Source of the DNA: Actinomycetota bacterium
GTDB lineage: Bacteria > Actinomycetota > Actinomycetes > S36-B12
NCBI GenBank assembly: GCA_029978585.1
Contig: JAPOJD010000003.1
Span: 1-43,108, forward strand
Direction of reading: 5' to 3'
Length of the DNA stretch: 43,108 bases
Shown: one piece after another, positions 16,803 through 29,985 of the stretch
Numbering within the stretch: the stretch's first letter is position 1
Layout: the number at the start of each line of letters is the position of its first letter
Translations under genes and position numbers: made by a program
Notes under the pieces: model-generated
Seen by the model: only the letters and a program-made list of their open reading frames with translations
Databases searched by the model: none
Told to the model about the DNA's origin: nothing

Positions 16803-18269
16803 GTGACAGAGGCCCCGATCGTCATCGTCCTCGCGGCGGGAGAGGGCACGCGGATGCGCTCGTCCGTGCCCAAGGTGATGCACGCGGTTGCGGGTCGCAG
16901 CCTGGTCGGGCACGTCATCGAGGCGGCGGCCGCGGTCGAGCCCGCGCATGTTGTCGTGGTCGTGGGACACGGCAGGGACCTGGTGATCGAGCATCTCGAG
17001 GAGATCGCACCCTGGGTTGACACAGTGGTCCAGGCGGAGCAGCGCGGCACGGGCAACGCGGTCCGCGTCGCCGTCGATGCTCTCGATGCGCAGGGCATGC
17101 TGGGAGACGGCCCGGTCATCGTCCTGTCCGGCGACACGCCGCTGCTCACCGGAGAGACCGTGCGCGCGCTGTTGAGCAAGCAGCAGGACTCGGGGGCCTC
17201 GGCGACCGTCCTCACCGCGGATCTGGAGGACCCTGCAGGCTACGGGCGCGTCGTACGCGATGCCGGAGGCCTGGTCTCGGCCATCGTCGAGCATCGGGAT
17301 GCCGACGAGGAGACCCTGCGCATCCGCGAGATCAATGCCGGGATGTACGCCTTCGACCCGAAGGCCCTGGTGCCGGCGCTCGGCGGCCTGTCGACCGCCA
17401 ACGCGCAGGGGGAGGAGTACCTCACGGATGTCATCGGCCTGCTGAGCGAGCAGGGATCCCCGGTGGCAGCGCTCAAGGTGCCGGATTCCGACGAGATCCT
17501 CGGCGTGAACGACCGCGTCCAGCTCTCCGCGGCCGCATCCCTCATGCGCGACCGGATCAATCGGCGCTGGATGCTGGAGGGCGTGTCGATGCTCGAGCCG
17601 GAATCGGTGTGGATCGACGTCGACGTCGACCTGTCCCGCGATGTCACCATCCTTCCCCAGACCGCCCTGCGCGGGCCGACCGCTGTCGCCTCAGGAGCGC
17701 GCATCGGGCCCGGGGTCACCATGGTGTCGTGCGAGGTCGGCGAGGGCGCGACGGTGACGCACGCCTGGTGCGAACTGGCGGTGATCGGCTCGGGGGCCTC
17801 GGTGGGTCCCTACACGTACCTCCGTCCGGGCACGAGCATCGGGAATGGCGCCAAGGCCGGGGCGTTCGTCGAGATGAAGAACGCGGAATTGGGGGAGCGG
17901 GCCAAGGTCCCGCACCTGTCCTATGTCGGTGATGCCGTCATCGGCGACGGCTCGAATATCGGTGCGGCCACGATCTTCGTCAACTACGACGGCGCGGAGA
18001 AGCATGCGACCGTGGTGGGCCGTGAAGCCCGCATCGGCAGCGACACGATGCTCGTTGCCCCGGTCAGTGTCGGGGACGGGGCCTACACCGCGGCAGGATC
18101 GGTCATCACCGATGATGTCCCCCCGGGGGCGATGGCGGTCGGCCGCGCCCGCCAGCGCACGATCGAGGGGTGGGTCGAGAGGCGCAGGGCAGGGACGGCC
18201 GCGGCGGAGGCGGCTCGAGCGGCCCGTTCAGGGCAGGATGCACAGGACGCGACGGAGGAGGCCCCGTGA
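16803..18269 (+). CDS. glmU: Bifunctional GlcN-1-P acetyltransferase / GlcNAc-1-P uridyltransferase
   Basis: 488-aa enzyme making UDP-GlcNAc for peptidoglycan. The N-terminal uridyltransferase domain shows [18 protein letters not shown] (10-27) and LSGDTPLLT. The C-terminal part is a left-handed beta helix of hexapeptide repeats with the acetyltransferase motifs ([39 protein letters not shown]) and a basic/Ala-rich tail. The start is GTG at 16803, with AAAGG about 10 bases upstream. A TAGTGT box near 16757-16762 suggests a leader of roughly 35 nt. It is coupled to prs by a GTGA overlap. Confidence 0.96.
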   Translation: MTEAPIVIVLAAGEGTRMRSSVPKVMHAVAGRSLVGHVIEAAAAVEPAHVVVVVGHGRDLVIEHLEEIAPWVDTVVQAEQRGTGNAVRVAVDALDAQGMLGDGPVIVLSGDTPLLTGETVRALLSKQQDSGASATVLTADLEDPAGYGRVVRDAGGLVSAIVEHRDADEETLRIREINAGMYAFDPKALVPALGGLSTANAQGEEYLTDVIGLLSEQGSPVAALKVPDSDEILGVNDRVQLSAAASLMRDRINRRWMLEGVSMLEPESVWIDVDVDLSRDVTILPQTALRGPTAVASGARIGPGVTMVSCEVGEGATVTHAWCELAVIGSGASVGPYTYLRPGTSIGNGAKAGAFVEMKNAELGERAKVPHLSYVGDAVIGDGSNIGAATIFVNYDGAEKHATVVGREARIGSDTMLVAPVSVGDGAYTAAGSVITDDVPPGAMAVGRARQRTIEGWVERRRAGTAAAEAARAARSGQDAQDATEEAP

Positions 18270-19261
18270 GCCAGCTGACGTTCCCCCCCAACAAGCGACT
18301 CGTGCTGCTGTCGGGGCGCTCGCATCCCGCGCTGGGCCAGGAGGTCGCCGATCACCTCGGCGTGGAGTTGTGCCCGGTGTCGGCGTACGACTTCGCCAAC
18401 GGTGAGATCTTCGTTCGCTTCGAGGAGTCGGTGCGGGGCTGCGACGCCTTCGTGATCCAGAGCCACACCGCGCCGATCAACACCTGGATCATGGAGCAGC
18501 TGATCATGGTGGATGCCCTGAAGAGGGCCAGCGCCAAGCGGATCACCGTGATCGCGCCCTTCTACGGCTATGCCCGCCAGGACAAGAAGCCCCGCGGTCG
18601 CGAGCCGATCTCCGCAAGGCTCATGGCGGACCTGTTCGTCACTGCCGGGGCGGACCGTCTGATCACGGTCGACCTGCACACGTCTCAGATCCAGGGCTTC
18701 TTCGACGGCCCGGTGGACCACCTCTTCGCCCTGCCGCTGCTTGCCGCTCATGTGTCCGAGCGCGTGGACCGCTCGCAGATCACCGTGGTGTCCCCGGATG
18801 CGGGCCGGGTCCGCGTCGCGGAGAAGTGGACCGATGTCCTCGGCGCGCCACTCGCGATCATCCACAAGCGGCGTGATCCGCTGCTGCCCAATCAGGTGCG
18901 CGTGCTGGAGGTCGTCGGCGACGTGAAGGACAGGGTGTGCGTGCTGGTGGACGACATGATCGACACGGGCGGGACTGTCGTGAAGGCCGCGGAGACGCTC
19001 TTCGATAACGGCGCGGCGGACGTCATCGTTGCCGCGACCCACGGCATTCTCAGCGCACCTGCGGCACAGCGGCTGCACGAGTCGCGGATCAGCGAGGTCG
19101 TGGTCACCAACACGCTCCCCATCCCGCCCGAGCACACGTTCGAGAAGCTCACGGTGCTGTCCATCGCGCCGCTGCTCGCCAAGGCGATCTACGAGGTCTT
19201 CACCGACGGCTCGGTTACGAGCATGTTCGAGCTCGCGGAGCACGTGACGGCGGCCCCCTAG
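18266..19261 (+). CDS. prs: Ribose-phosphate pyrophosphokinase
   Basis: 331-aa PRPP synthetase feeding nucleotide, His and Trp synthesis. It shows the [23 protein letters not shown] loop, the [12 protein letters not shown] segment, [15 protein letters not shown] and the PRPP-binding signature [12 protein letters not shown]. The start is GTG in the glmU stop. The glmU-prs-rplY-pth order is the normal actinobacterial one. Confidence 0.96.
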   Translation: MSQLTFPPNKRLVLLSGRSHPALGQEVADHLGVELCPVSAYDFANGEIFVRFEESVRGCDAFVIQSHTAPINTWIMEQLIMVDALKRASAKRITVIAPFYGYARQDKKPRGREPISARLMADLFVTAGADRLITVDLHTSQIQGFFDGPVDHLFALPLLAAHVSERVDRSQITVVSPDAGRVRVAEKWTDVLGAPLAIIHKRRDPLLPNQVRVLEVVGDVKDRVCVLVDDMIDTGGTVVKAAETLFDNGAADVIVAATHGILSAPAAQRLHESRISEVVVTNTLPIPPEHTFEKLTVLSIAPLLAKAIYEVFTDGSVTSMFELAEHVTAAP

Positions 19262-19269
19262 CCCTCGGG

Positions 19270-19429
19270 TAGGCTGGGGGAGCTCCCCGGCGAGGGTGGT
19301 CCGCCACCGTCATCGACGAGGGTCGCTGCCGAGGCGGTATGTCCGCTTCGCGAGGAGACCCCCGCGTGCCATCGCCGGAGGGCACGACGAGCGGCCGCTC
19401 CACTGGGCGACCCTGACCGAGGAGGACAC
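19270..19429 (+). ncRNA. Structured 5' leader of rplY
   Basis: A TAGGCT -10 box (19270-19275) lies about 160 bases before the rplY GTG, unlike the leaderless genes around it. Downstream of it are GGGGAGCTCCCC (19277-19288), hairpins GCGG/CCGC (19334-19337/19343-19346) and CGTGCC/GGCACG (19365-19370/19381-19386), and a perfect 8-bp closing stem, AGGGTCGC (19319-19326) with GCGACCCT (19407-19414). The nested stems look like an autoregulatory ribosomal-protein leader. I do not recognise it as a known family. Confidence 0.55.
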
Positions 19430-19915
19430 GTGTACGTACGCCTGGATGCCGAGCCGCGCTCGGAGTTCGGGAAGGGCGCCGCCCGCCGACTTCGGCGCGA
19501 CGGCCGCGTCCCCGCGGTGCTCTACGGGGATGACGCCGTCCTGCTGCACGTGTCCCTGCCCGGGCATGACCTCGAGCAGGCCCTGCGCAAGCCGCGCGTG
19601 ACCTTCGAGATCGTGCAGTCGGGCAACACCACACTGGCCAAGCCGCGCGACATCCAGCGCGACCCGGTTCGCCGCACCCTGGAGCACGTGGACCTCATCA
19701 TCGTCACCGAGGCCGAGGCTCGCGCGCGTGCCGCGGAGTCCGAGGCGCTCATTGCGGAGGCCGCCGCGGCCGCGGAGGCAGCCGCCAGTGCGCCGGAGTT
19801 CAGCGGCTCCTACGCCGCCGAGCGCGAGTCGGAGGAAGGCGCCGGGGGCGAGCAGTCCGTCGAAGCCGGCTCGTCGGACGGCGACTCGGGATCCGACGCC
19901 GCCGACGAGTCCTGA
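19430..19915 (+). CDS. rplY: 50S ribosomal protein bL25, short CTC-type
   Basis: 161-aa 5S rRNA-binding protein. Residues 1-92 are the conserved bL25 domain (EFGKGAARRLRRDGRVPAVLYG, then the IQRDPVRRTLEHVDLIIV strand). Residues 94-161 are a low-complexity Ala/Glu tail turning Ser/Gly/Asp-rich. Typical actinobacterial CTC proteins are about 200 aa with a second beta domain; that domain is missing here. The start is GTG with GAGGAGGA just upstream. A long structured leader precedes it. Confidence 0.93.
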   Translation: MYVRLDAEPRSEFGKGAARRLRRDGRVPAVLYGDDAVLLHVSLPGHDLEQALRKPRVTFEIVQSGNTTLAKPRDIQRDPVRRTLEHVDLIIVTEAEARARAAESEALIAEAAAAAEAAASAPEFSGSYAAERESEEGAGGEQSVEAGSSDGDSGSDAADES

Positions 19916-19931
19916 CCTTCCCGACCGCACG

Positions 19932-20522
19932 ATGGAGCCCTGGCTGGTCGTCGGCCTGGGCAACCCCGGCCCGGACTATGCCGCCACGCGCCACAACGTC
20001 GGCGTGATGGTCGTCGACGAGCTCGCCCGTCGCTGGGGTGGGCGCCTCACCTCGCACCGGTACACGCGGTGCGAGGTGCTCGAGGCCCGCTGGGCTGGAG
20101 CCAAGGTCGCGCTCGCGCGAGGTCGCTCGTACATGAACGAGTCCGGCGGCCCGGTATCCGCGCTGTGCGGCTTCTTCGGGGTGGATCCCGATCACGTCGT
20201 CCTGGTCCATGACGAACTCGACATCCCTTTCGGGGCGCTGCGGGTGAAGCAGGGCGGGGGAGACAACGGCCACAACGGTCTGCGCAGCGTCAGGTCCGCG
20301 CTGGGCACGGGGGACACGGTGCGGCTGCGCGTGGGGATCGGCAGGCCACCGGGCCGCCAGGATCCCGCCGACTTCGTGCTCCGGCCGTTCAGCGCGACAC
20401 AGCGCGAGCAACTGCCGGCGATTCTCGATCGCGCCGGGGACGCTATCGAGTGCATCATCGCTGAGGGCGTCACGCGCGCCCAGAACCTCTTCAACGCCGA
20501 TCCATCGGAGGAGCTGCCATGA
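19932..20522 (+). CDS. pth: Peptidyl-tRNA hydrolase
   Basis: 196-aa enzyme that releases tRNA from stalled peptidyl-tRNA. It has VVGLGNPGPDYAATRHNVG (6-24, catalytic His21), a RSYMNESGGPV motif, HDELDIPFG near 94-102 and GGGDNGHNGLRS. It begins 16 bases after rplY and overlaps the next gene by 4 bases (ATGA). No clear ribosome binding site; translation probably depends on coupling with rplY. Confidence 0.96.
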   Translation: MEPWLVVGLGNPGPDYAATRHNVGVMVVDELARRWGGRLTSHRYTRCEVLEARWAGAKVALARGRSYMNESGGPVSALCGFFGVDPDHVVLVHDELDIPFGALRVKQGGGDNGHNGLRSVRSALGTGDTVRLRVGIGRPPGRQDPADFVLRPFSATQREQLPAILDRAGDAIECIIAEGVTRAQNLFNADPSEELP

Positions 20523-21370
20523 CCCAACCCGTGAGCGACCCCGTGAGCGACCCCGTGAGCGATATGGAGTTGTCCGCGCGCGTGGCCGCCGAGGCCGGGC
20601 GCCTGCTCCTGGAGCTCAGGGAGTCCCGCGGCCCGGTGGAGGACCGTGAGTCCGCAGACGCACTGCGCAAGGACGCGGACCGCTCCTCCCACGAACTCAT
20701 CGTCGCGCGTTTCGCCGAATCGCGCCCCGACGATGTCGTGCTCAGCGAGGAGGGCGCCGACGACCCGATCCGCCTCGATGCCGACCGAGTCTGGATCGTC
20801 GACCCGCTTGACGGCACCTGGGAGTACGGGCAGGGGCGCGCGGACTTCGCAGTGCACATCGTGCTGTGGACTCGGGATGCGTCTCACCCGGCAGGCGGAG
20901 TGCTCAGCGCGGGTACCGTGGAGCTTCCCGCCCAGGGGCTGACCCGCCAGGTCGCAGACCCGCCCGCGCCTCGCCGCGGGCTGCCGGCGGACCGCCCCGT
21001 GCGCATCGTGGCCTCGCGCACCCGGCCACCCTCGACCCTTGCGGCGGCGGTGGAGATCCTCGCCGCCCGCCTGGCCGAGCGAGGATTCGACGGCGGCGTC
21101 GAGGTTGTCGACGTCGGCTCAGTGGGCGCGAAGGTCAACGAGATCCTCAGCGGCCGAGCCGAGGCCTATGTGCACGACACGGGCTTCTACGAGTGGGATG
21201 TCGCCGCACCGCTCGCCGTCGCTCACGCGCAGGGCCTGCCGGCATCCCATATCAGCGGCGAGCCCGTGGCTTTCAACCAGCCGCGGCCGTACGTCACCGA
21301 CCTCATCGTCGGCATCCCGGAGGTCGTAGACGACCTGCGCGCCGCCATGCTCGCCGCCCAGGACGCATGA
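20519..21370 (+). CDS. Inositol monophosphatase-family phosphatase, CysQ-like
   Basis: 283-aa Mg-dependent phosphatase. The metal-binding motifs SEEG (76-79) and WIVDPLDGTWEY (92-103) are present; the last family motif appears as YEWDVAAPLAVAHAQG near 222-237. Best fit is 3'(2'),5'-bisphosphate nucleotidase (CysQ), which removes PAP from sulfate assimilation; an inositol or fructose bisphosphatase role cannot be excluded. The N terminus encodes a repeated SDPV from a 12-bp tandem repeat, giving several in-frame starts. Confidence 0.85.
   Translation: MTQPVSDPVSDPVSDMELSARVAAEAGRLLLELRESRGPVEDRESADALRKDADRSSHELIVARFAESRPDDVVLSEEGADDPIRLDADRVWIVDPLDGTWEYGQGRADFAVHIVLWTRDASHPAGGVLSAGTVELPAQGLTRQVADPPAPRRGLPADRPVRIVASRTRPPSTLAAAVEILAARLAERGFDGGVEVVDVGSVGAKVNEILSGRAEAYVHDTGFYEWDVAAPLAVAHAQGLPASHISGEPVAFNQPRPYVTDLIVGIPEVVDDLRAAMLAAQDA
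20531..20563 (+). repeat. 12-bp tandem repeat carrying alternative GTG starts
   Basis: GTGAGCGACCCC occurs twice in full and once in part (20531-20542, 20543-20554, 20555-20563). Each unit is in frame and opens with GTG, and a further ATG follows at 20564. Slippage would change the length of the disordered N terminus without a frameshift. Confidence 0.85.
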
Positions 21371-24300
21371 CCATCACGGGACTCCTCGACGCATTCGCGG
21401 ACGTCCCCGGATGCGAGGCGCTGACACGGGCCGCCGCGCGACCCGCCGCCGAGGACTTGCGCATCACGGCCGTCACCGCGGTGCGGCCTTTCCTCGTAGG
21501 CCATGTGGCGCAGTCCCTCCCCGAGGGGGCCCTCTGCCTGGCGGTGACTGCGACCGCGCGAGAGGCCGAGGATCTCGCGTGGGCCGTGGGCGACCTGCTG
21601 GGCGCCGGGTCCGCCGCGGAGTTCCCGGCGTGGGAGACCCTGCCGCATGAGCGGCTCAGCCCGTCCGCTGACACGGTCGGGCGGAGGCTCGACGTCCTGC
21701 GCCGGCTCGCTGCCGCGGGCGACGGCCTTCGAGTGGTCATCGCGCCGGTGCGTGCCCTCCTGCAGCCGCTGGCCCCCGGGCTCGGGGAGATCGACGTCCT
21801 GCACATGCGCGCGGGCGACACTGTCGACCTCGACGAGGCCGTGCGCCGTCTCGTCGAGTTCGGCTACGCGCGCACCGACCTCGTCGAGAAGCGCGGCCAG
21901 TTCGCCGTGCGCGGAGGGATTCTCGACGTCTTCCCGCCCACCGACGAGCACCCGGTGCGCGTCGAGCTGTGGGGTGACACGGTCGAGGAGGTCAGAGCAT
22001 TCGCAGTCAGCGATCAGCGTTCCGTCGGGCTCGTCGAGGAGGGGCTGCGGGCCGGGCCGGTGCGCGAGATCCTCCTGACTGACGACGTGCGCGCTCGCGC
22101 GGCAGCGCTGGCGATCAGCCACCCCGAACTGTCCGACATCGCCTCGCGGATCGCGGAGGGGATCGTCGTCGAGGGCATGGAGGCTCTCGCACCGGTTCTC
22201 GTCGACTCCCTCGAGCCACTGACGTCCATGCTGCCCGCGGGATCGCTCGTCCTCGCCTGCGACCCGGAGCGAGTGGCCGCTCGCGCCGGTGAACTGGTGC
22301 AGACCTCGCGTGAATTCCTCGAGGCGTCCTGGCACAGCGCGGCCATGGGAGCCCAGGCCCCCTTGGCATCGCTCGACCTGTCGGCCGCGGCATACCTGGA
22401 TCTCGCAGACGTCGAGGCGTCGGCGCGATCCGCCGGGATCGGCTGGTGGGACACCGGCCCTTTCGCGCGCGAGGAGGCGCCCGGCAGCGTCATCCTCGAC
22501 GCGGCGGCGGTGGCCGAGTTCCGCGGGGACCTGACCGCCGCGGCGGAGTCGGTGCGGGGGTGGATCGCCGAGGGTGACTCCGTGGTGCTGGTGGCGGAGG
22601 GCCACGGCTCAGCCGACAGGCTCGCGCAGTACTTCCGCGAAGCCGGGGTGGCGCCGCTCGAGGTGGCGACAGGGCGCCTCCACGACGGCTTCGTCAGCCG
22701 GCCGGCGCATCTAGTCGTCCTCACGGAGATGGACCTGCTGGGGCAGCGGACGGAGACCCGCGACCTCGCGAGGATGCCATCGCGCCGTCGCAACGCCATC
22801 GATCCGCTGGCTCTCGTCGCCGGGGACTACGTCGTTCACGACCAGCACGGGGTGGGCAGGTACGTCGACATGATCGAGCGCACGGTGGCGGGGGCCACCC
22901 GGGAGTACGTCGTGCTCGAATACGCGGCGTCGAAGCGGGGCCAGCCCCCCGACCGCCTCTACGTCCCGACCGACCAACTGGACCAGGTCACGCGCTACGT
23001 CGGAGGGGAGGCACCGAGCCTGCACCGTCTAGGCGGGACGGACTGGCAGCGCACCAAGGGCCGCGCCAGGCGCGCCGTGCGCGAGATCGCGGGCGAATTG
23101 ATCCGGCTGTACGCCGCCCGGCAGGCCGCGCCCGGCCACGCCTTCGGGCCGGACACGGAGTGGCAGCGCGAGCTCGAGGACGCCTTCCCCTACGTCGAGA
23201 CCCCCGACCAGATGGCGAGCATCGACGAGGTCAAGGCCGACATGCAGCGGTCCACCCCCATGGACCGAGTCATCTGTGGCGACGTGGGCTACGGCAAGAC
23301 GGAGATCGCCGTGCGTGCGGCCTTCAAGGCGGTGCAGGACGGCAAGCAGGTGGCGGTCCTCGTGCCCACCACGCTGCTCGTGCAGCAGCATCTCGCGACG
23401 TTCTCGGCGCGGTACGCGCCGTTTCCCGTGCGGGTGGCCGCCCTCTCGCGCTTCAACTCCGACGCCGATGTGCGGGAGACCCTGGAGGGCCTGGAGGACG
23501 GCACCGTCGATGTCGTGATCGGCACGCACCGCCTGCTGACCACTCAGGTGAGGTTCCGGGATCTCGGCCTCGTCATCGTCGACGAGGAGCAGCGCTTCGG
23601 CGTCGAGCACAAGGAGCACCTCAAGGCCTTGCGCACCGCGGTCGACGTGCTCACCATGTCGGCAACGCCGATTCCGCGCACGCTCGAGATGTCACTCACG
23701 GGCATCCGCGACCTCTCCACGATCCAGACGCCCCCCGAGGAGCGCCATCCCATCCTCACGTTCGTGGGTCCCTACGACGACCGGCAGGTGGCCGCGGCCA
23801 TCCGGCGGGAGCTCATCCGCGACGGCCAGGTCTTCTTCGTACACAATCGCGTGGAGTCGATCGAGCGGGCCGCTGCCCGGCTGAGGGACCTCGTGCCCGA
23901 GGCGCGCATCGCGGTGGCGCACGGCCAGATGAACGAGCATGCCCTGGAGCGCGTCGTCGTGGACTTCTGGGAGCGGCGGGTCGACGTCCTCGTGTGCACG
24001 ACCATCGTGGAGAACGGCATCGACATTGCCAACGCCAATACCCTCATCGTGGACCGCGCCGATGCCCTCGGCCTGTCGCAGCTGCACCAGTTGCGCGGCC
24101 GGGTGGGCCGGGGGCGCGAGCGCGGGTACGCGTACTTCCTGTATCCGCCCGAGAGCGCCCTCAGCGAGACGGCGTACGACCGGCTAGCCACGATCGCCCA
24201 GCACGCCGACCTGGGTTCGGGCATGCAGATCGCGCTCAAGGACCTCGAGATCCGCGGTGCCGGCAATCTCCTGGGCGGGGAGCAGAGCGGTCACATCGCG

Positions 24301-24846
24301 GAGGTGGGCTTCGACCTGTACGTCCGCCTCGTGGGCGAGGCGCTGGCCGAGGCGCGGGGCGAGCCCGAGGCCGCGCCCGAGGCCAAGGTCGAGCTGCCCG
24401 TCAACGCCTACATCCCCCACGAGTACGTCCCCGAGGAGCGCCTGCGCCTGGAGGCCTACCGCAGGCTCGCGTCCGCCGGGACGAACGAGGAGGTGGCGGC
24501 CGTCGAGGCCGAGTTGCTCGATCGCTACGGCCCCACGCCGGAGCCGGTGGCCGCCCTGCTCGCGGTCGCCCGCTTCCGCGCCCGCGCCCGGTCCCTCGGA
24601 CTCGAGGAGGTCGTGGGCCTCGGGCAGCGCATCCGCTTCGCTCCGGTGGACCTTCCCGAGTCGCGGGCGCTGAAGCTGTCCCGGCTGCACCCGGGCACCG
24701 TGATCAAGCCCGCTGTCCGTACGATCCTGGTGCCGCGTCCCACCACGGCCCGCGTCGGGGGGGAGCCCCTGCGCGACCGGGAACTCCTGGAGTGGGCGGA
24801 CTCGGTGCTCGATGTCCTGGAGCCGATGTCAGGGAGTGCGACGTGA
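21367..24846 (+). CDS. mfd: Transcription-repair coupling factor
   Basis: 1159-aa DNA translocase that removes stalled RNA polymerase and recruits UvrA. In order: the degenerate UvrB-like N-terminal module (ending before about residue 330), linker, RNA polymerase-interacting domain ([12 protein letters not shown] near 489), helicase domains with Walker [10 protein letters not shown] (638-646), DEEQRFG near 739, the [19 protein letters not shown] motif, and the TRCF C-terminal domain. Full length and intact. It starts with an ATGA overlap with the phosphatase gene and ends in a GTGA overlap with the lipoprotein gene. Confidence 0.97.
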   Translation: MTITGLLDAFADVPGCEALTRAAARPAAEDLRITAVTAVRPFLVGHVAQSLPEGALCLAVTATAREAEDLAWAVGDLLGAGSAAEFPAWETLPHERLSPSADTVGRRLDVLRRLAAAGDGLRVVIAPVRALLQPLAPGLGEIDVLHMRAGDTVDLDEAVRRLVEFGYARTDLVEKRGQFAVRGGILDVFPPTDEHPVRVELWGDTVEEVRAFAVSDQRSVGLVEEGLRAGPVREILLTDDVRARAAALAISHPELSDIASRIAEGIVVEGMEALAPVLVDSLEPLTSMLPAGSLVLACDPERVAARAGELVQTSREFLEASWHSAAMGAQAPLASLDLSAAAYLDLADVEASARSAGIGWWDTGPFAREEAPGSVILDAAAVAEFRGDLTAAAESVRGWIAEGDSVVLVAEGHGSADRLAQYFREAGVAPLEVATGRLHDGFVSRPAHLVVLTEMDLLGQRTETRDLARMPSRRRNAIDPLALVAGDYVVHDQHGVGRYVDMIERTVAGATREYVVLEYAASKRGQPPDRLYVPTDQLDQVTRYVGGEAPSLHRLGGTDWQRTKGRARRAVREIAGELIRLYAARQAAPGHAFGPDTEWQRELEDAFPYVETPDQMASIDEVKADMQRSTPMDRVICGDVGYGKTEIAVRAAFKAVQDGKQVAVLVPTTLLVQQHLATFSARYAPFPVRVAALSRFNSDADVRETLEGLEDGTVDVVIGTHRLLTTQVRFRDLGLVIVDEEQRFGVEHKEHLKALRTAVDVLTMSATPIPRTLEMSLTGIRDLSTIQTPPEERHPILTFVGPYDDRQVAAAIRRELIRDGQVFFVHNRVESIERAAARLRDLVPEARIAVAHGQMNEHALERVVVDFWERRVDVLVCTTIVENGIDIANANTLIVDRADALGLSQLHQLRGRVGRGRERGYAYFLYPPESALSETAYDRLATIAQHADLGSGMQIALKDLEIRGAGNLLGGEQSGHIAEVGFDLYVRLVGEALAEARGEPEAAPEAKVELPVNAYIPHEYVPEERLRLEAYRRLASAGTNEEVAAVEAELLDRYGPTPEPVAALLAVARFRARARSLGLEEVVGLGQRIRFAPVDLPESRALKLSRLHPGTVIKPAVRTILVPRPTTARVGGEPLRDRELLEWADSVLDVLEPMSGSAT

Positions 24847-25478
24847 TTCGTCGATCGGGAGCCGCCGCAGCGGTGCTTCTGGCGCTGTCCGCCGTTCTCG
24901 CAGCGTGCGGCAACACCGCGAGCGCGGGCGACGCGGCGGTGATCGGGGACGCGAGCATCAGTTCCGATGACCTGGCCGCGACGGTCACCGAGGTCCAGGA
25001 GGCGCTGGGGACCACCCCGGGCGCTGCGGACGCGAACCTCGTCGTGGACATCCTGCAGCGCGAGATCATCACCGAGCTCGTCGCGCAGGCGGCGCAGCGC
25101 GAGGGCATCAGCGTCACCCAGGGCCAGATCGATGCCAAGCGCGCGGAGGCGGCGGCCGGGGTCGGCGGCGACGACCAGCTGGAGCTCGCGTTCCTCAACA
25201 GCAATGTGCCGCCCTCCCAGGTGGACGAGCAGATCGCGCTGTCGATCGAGGTCGAGGCGCTGGGAGCGAAGCTCGCGGCCGGAGGCCCGGTCGAGCAGCA
25301 GCAGGGCGCCGTCTACGCCTACATCGTCGGCCTGTCGGAAGAGCTCGACGTCCTCGTGAGCCCCCGCTTCGGCACCTGGTCGAACGTCGAACTGCAGATC
25401 GGTCCCGTCCCCACGGACCTGGCCACTCCCGCGCAGCCGCAGGAGGACCTGGGCGAACTGCCCGTGCCCCAGGGCTGA
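24843..25478 (+). CDS. SurA-N-like lipoprotein
   Basis: 211-aa exported lipoprotein. A signal sequence ends in the lipobox LAAC with Cys22, so it should be lipidated and anchored outside the membrane. The body resembles the SurA/PrsA N-terminal chaperone domain (VIGDASISSDDLAATVTEVQEAL, EIITELVAQAAQREGISVTQGQID), but there is no PPIase domain. The C terminus is Pro-rich. In mycobacteria lpqU sits near mazG and eno, but that is a different family. The role is probably folding of exported proteins, by inference. Confidence 0.82.
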   Translation: MIRRSGAAAAVLLALSAVLAACGNTASAGDAAVIGDASISSDDLAATVTEVQEALGTTPGAADANLVVDILQREIITELVAQAAQREGISVTQGQIDAKRAEAAAGVGGDDQLELAFLNSNVPPSQVDEQIALSIEVEALGAKLAAGGPVEQQQGAVYAYIVGLSEELDVLVSPRFGTWSNVELQIGPVPTDLATPAQPQEDLGELPVPQG

Positions 25479-25479
25479 C

Positions 25480-26123
25480 GTGGACGGCGTTCGTGCCCTC
25501 GTGGAGGTCATGGATCGACTGCGTTCGCCCGGGGGTTGCCCCTGGGATGCGCGCCAGACCCATCGCAGCCTCGTGGAGTACCTCGTCGAGGAGGCCTACG
25601 AGACCGTGGAGGCCATCGAGGCCGACGACCGCGATGGGTTGCGCGAGGAGCTCGGCGACCTGCTGCTTCAGGTGGTGTTCCATGCGCGGATCGCGGAGGA
25701 GGACCCCGAGGATCCGTGGGGCCTGGACGAGGTCGCGCGCGGGATCGCGGACAAGCTGATCGCGCGTCATCCGCATGTGTTCGCCGGGGAGGAGGCTGAC
25801 TCCGCTGAGTTGGTCGAGCGTCGATGGCATGAGCGCAAGGCCGTGGAGAAGGGGCGTTCGTCGGTCACCGATGGCATCCCCGATTCCCTCCCGGCCCTGC
25901 TCTGGAGCGCCAAGCTACTCGCGCGCAGCGAGGGCCTCGGCGCGCAGATCCCGCGTGCCGAGGAAGGCCGGGACATCGTCGGGGGCCTGATCGACGAGAG
26001 CGAGCTCGGCGACCTCCTGCTCGGCGTGGTTGCAGCGGCTCGGGCGCGTGGCTGGGATGCCGAGGCGGCGGTGCGCCAGGCGGCCCGGCGCCACCGGGAG
26101 CGCATCCGCGCGATCGAGGGTCG

Positions 26124-26127
<4 letters not shown>
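25480..26127 (+). CDS. mazG: Nucleoside triphosphate pyrophosphohydrolase MazG
   Basis: 215-aa all-alpha NTP pyrophosphatase, a house-cleaning enzyme for abnormal (d)NTPs and ppGpp. It shows GCPWDARQTH (19-28) and the metal-binding EExxE (VEEAYETVEAI, 36-46) with EELGDLLLQVVFHA (56-69). The second, degenerate MazG half carries ESELGDLLLGVVAAARARG near the end. The start is GTG, directly after the lipoprotein stop. It overlaps the DUF885 gene by GTGA. Confidence 0.94.
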
Positions 26128-29083
<2,956 letters not shown>

Positions 29084-29101
29084 CCGTGGCATCATGGCGG
29101 G

Positions 29102-29485
29102 GTGTCCCGCCCCTTCCAGCGCACGCGAGCGGGACGCGCAGTGATCGTCGTCGTGGTGCTCGCCGCCCTCGGACTGACCCTGGCCATCCCACTGCGGGAG
29201 TGGCTCGCCCAGCGCGCGGAGATCGCCGCGCTGAGCGAGGAGGTCGAGGCGGCACAGAAGCGCGTCGACGCGCTCGAGGGCGAGGCGGCGGACTGGCAGG
29301 ATTCCGCCTACGTCGTGGCCCAGGCGCGAGCCCGGCTGCACTTCGTCTTCCCGGGGGAGATCGGCTACGTCGTGCTCGGTGCCGACGACCGTCCGATCGA
29401 CCCCGTCCCGAAGGAGGCGGGCCCCCCGGTGGCGTGGTACTCCCTGCTGTGGGCCTCGACGCGGGAGGCCGACGCAGCGCCGTGA
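29102..29485 (+). CDS. ftsB: FtsB/DivIC-type septum formation initiator
   Basis: 127-aa bitopic membrane protein. A short basic cytoplasmic start is followed by a membrane helix at about residues 12-31 and a coiled coil at about 36-64, then the DivIC segment with AYVVAQARARLHFVFPGEIGY. FtsB/DivIC joins FtsL and FtsQ in the divisome and signals to septal peptidoglycan synthesis. Its place after eno and before DUF501 and ppx is the standard one (Rv1024). Start GTG. It overlaps DUF501 by GTGA. Confidence 0.92.
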   Translation: MSRPFQRTRAGRAVIVVVVLAALGLTLAIPLREWLAQRAEIAALSEEVEAAQKRVDALEGEAADWQDSAYVVAQARARLHFVFPGEIGYVVLGADDRPIDPVPKEAGPPVAWYSLLWASTREADAAP

Positions 29486-29985
29486 CCGGATCGTGCGACG
29501 AGGCACCGATCGCCGACGCGGACGTGGCCGCAGTGCGTCGCCAGCTCGGACGCGAGCCGCGCGGAATGCTGGCGGTGGCGCACCGGTGTCCGTGCGGCCG
29601 GCCTGATGTCGTCGTCACCGCGCCACGACTCGATGACGGAACGCCGTTCCCGACCGTCTACTACCTCACCTGCCCCAAGGCCTGCTCGGCCGTCGGCCGG
29701 CTGGAGGGCAGTGGGCTGATGCGCGAGATGGAAGACCGCTTGGCCGATGACCCCGAACTCGCGGCTGCCTACGCCCGCGCACACGAGGCCTACCTGCGCG
29801 ATCGCGAGTCCCTGCAGTGCGTGGACGAGATCGCGGACGTGAGCGCAGGAGGCATGCCTGATCGTGTCAAGTGCCTGCATGTCCTCCTCGCCCACTCACT
29901 GGCCGCGGGCGCGGGGGTTAATCCCCTGGGCGACGAGGTGCGCGAGGCCGTCGGGGTGTGGTGGGAGCCGACGTCGTGCGAGTAG
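29482..29985 (+). CDS. DUF501-family protein
   Basis: 167-aa protein of the actinobacterial DUF501 family, function unknown. It contains conserved motifs VAHRCPCGRPDVVVTAPRL and TVYYLTCPKACSAVGRLE with paired cysteines, and DRVKCLHVLLAHSLAAG. The Cys and His residues could bind a metal. Between ftsB and ppx it is almost always found in this order, so it may serve division or polyphosphate metabolism, but that is only context. Confidence 0.92.
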   Translation: MTGSCDEAPIADADVAAVRRQLGREPRGMLAVAHRCPCGRPDVVVTAPRLDDGTPFPTVYYLTCPKACSAVGRLEGSGLMREMEDRLADDPELAAAYARAHEAYLRDRESLQCVDEIADVSAGGMPDRVKCLHVLLAHSLAAGAGVNPLGDEVREAVGVWWEPTSCE

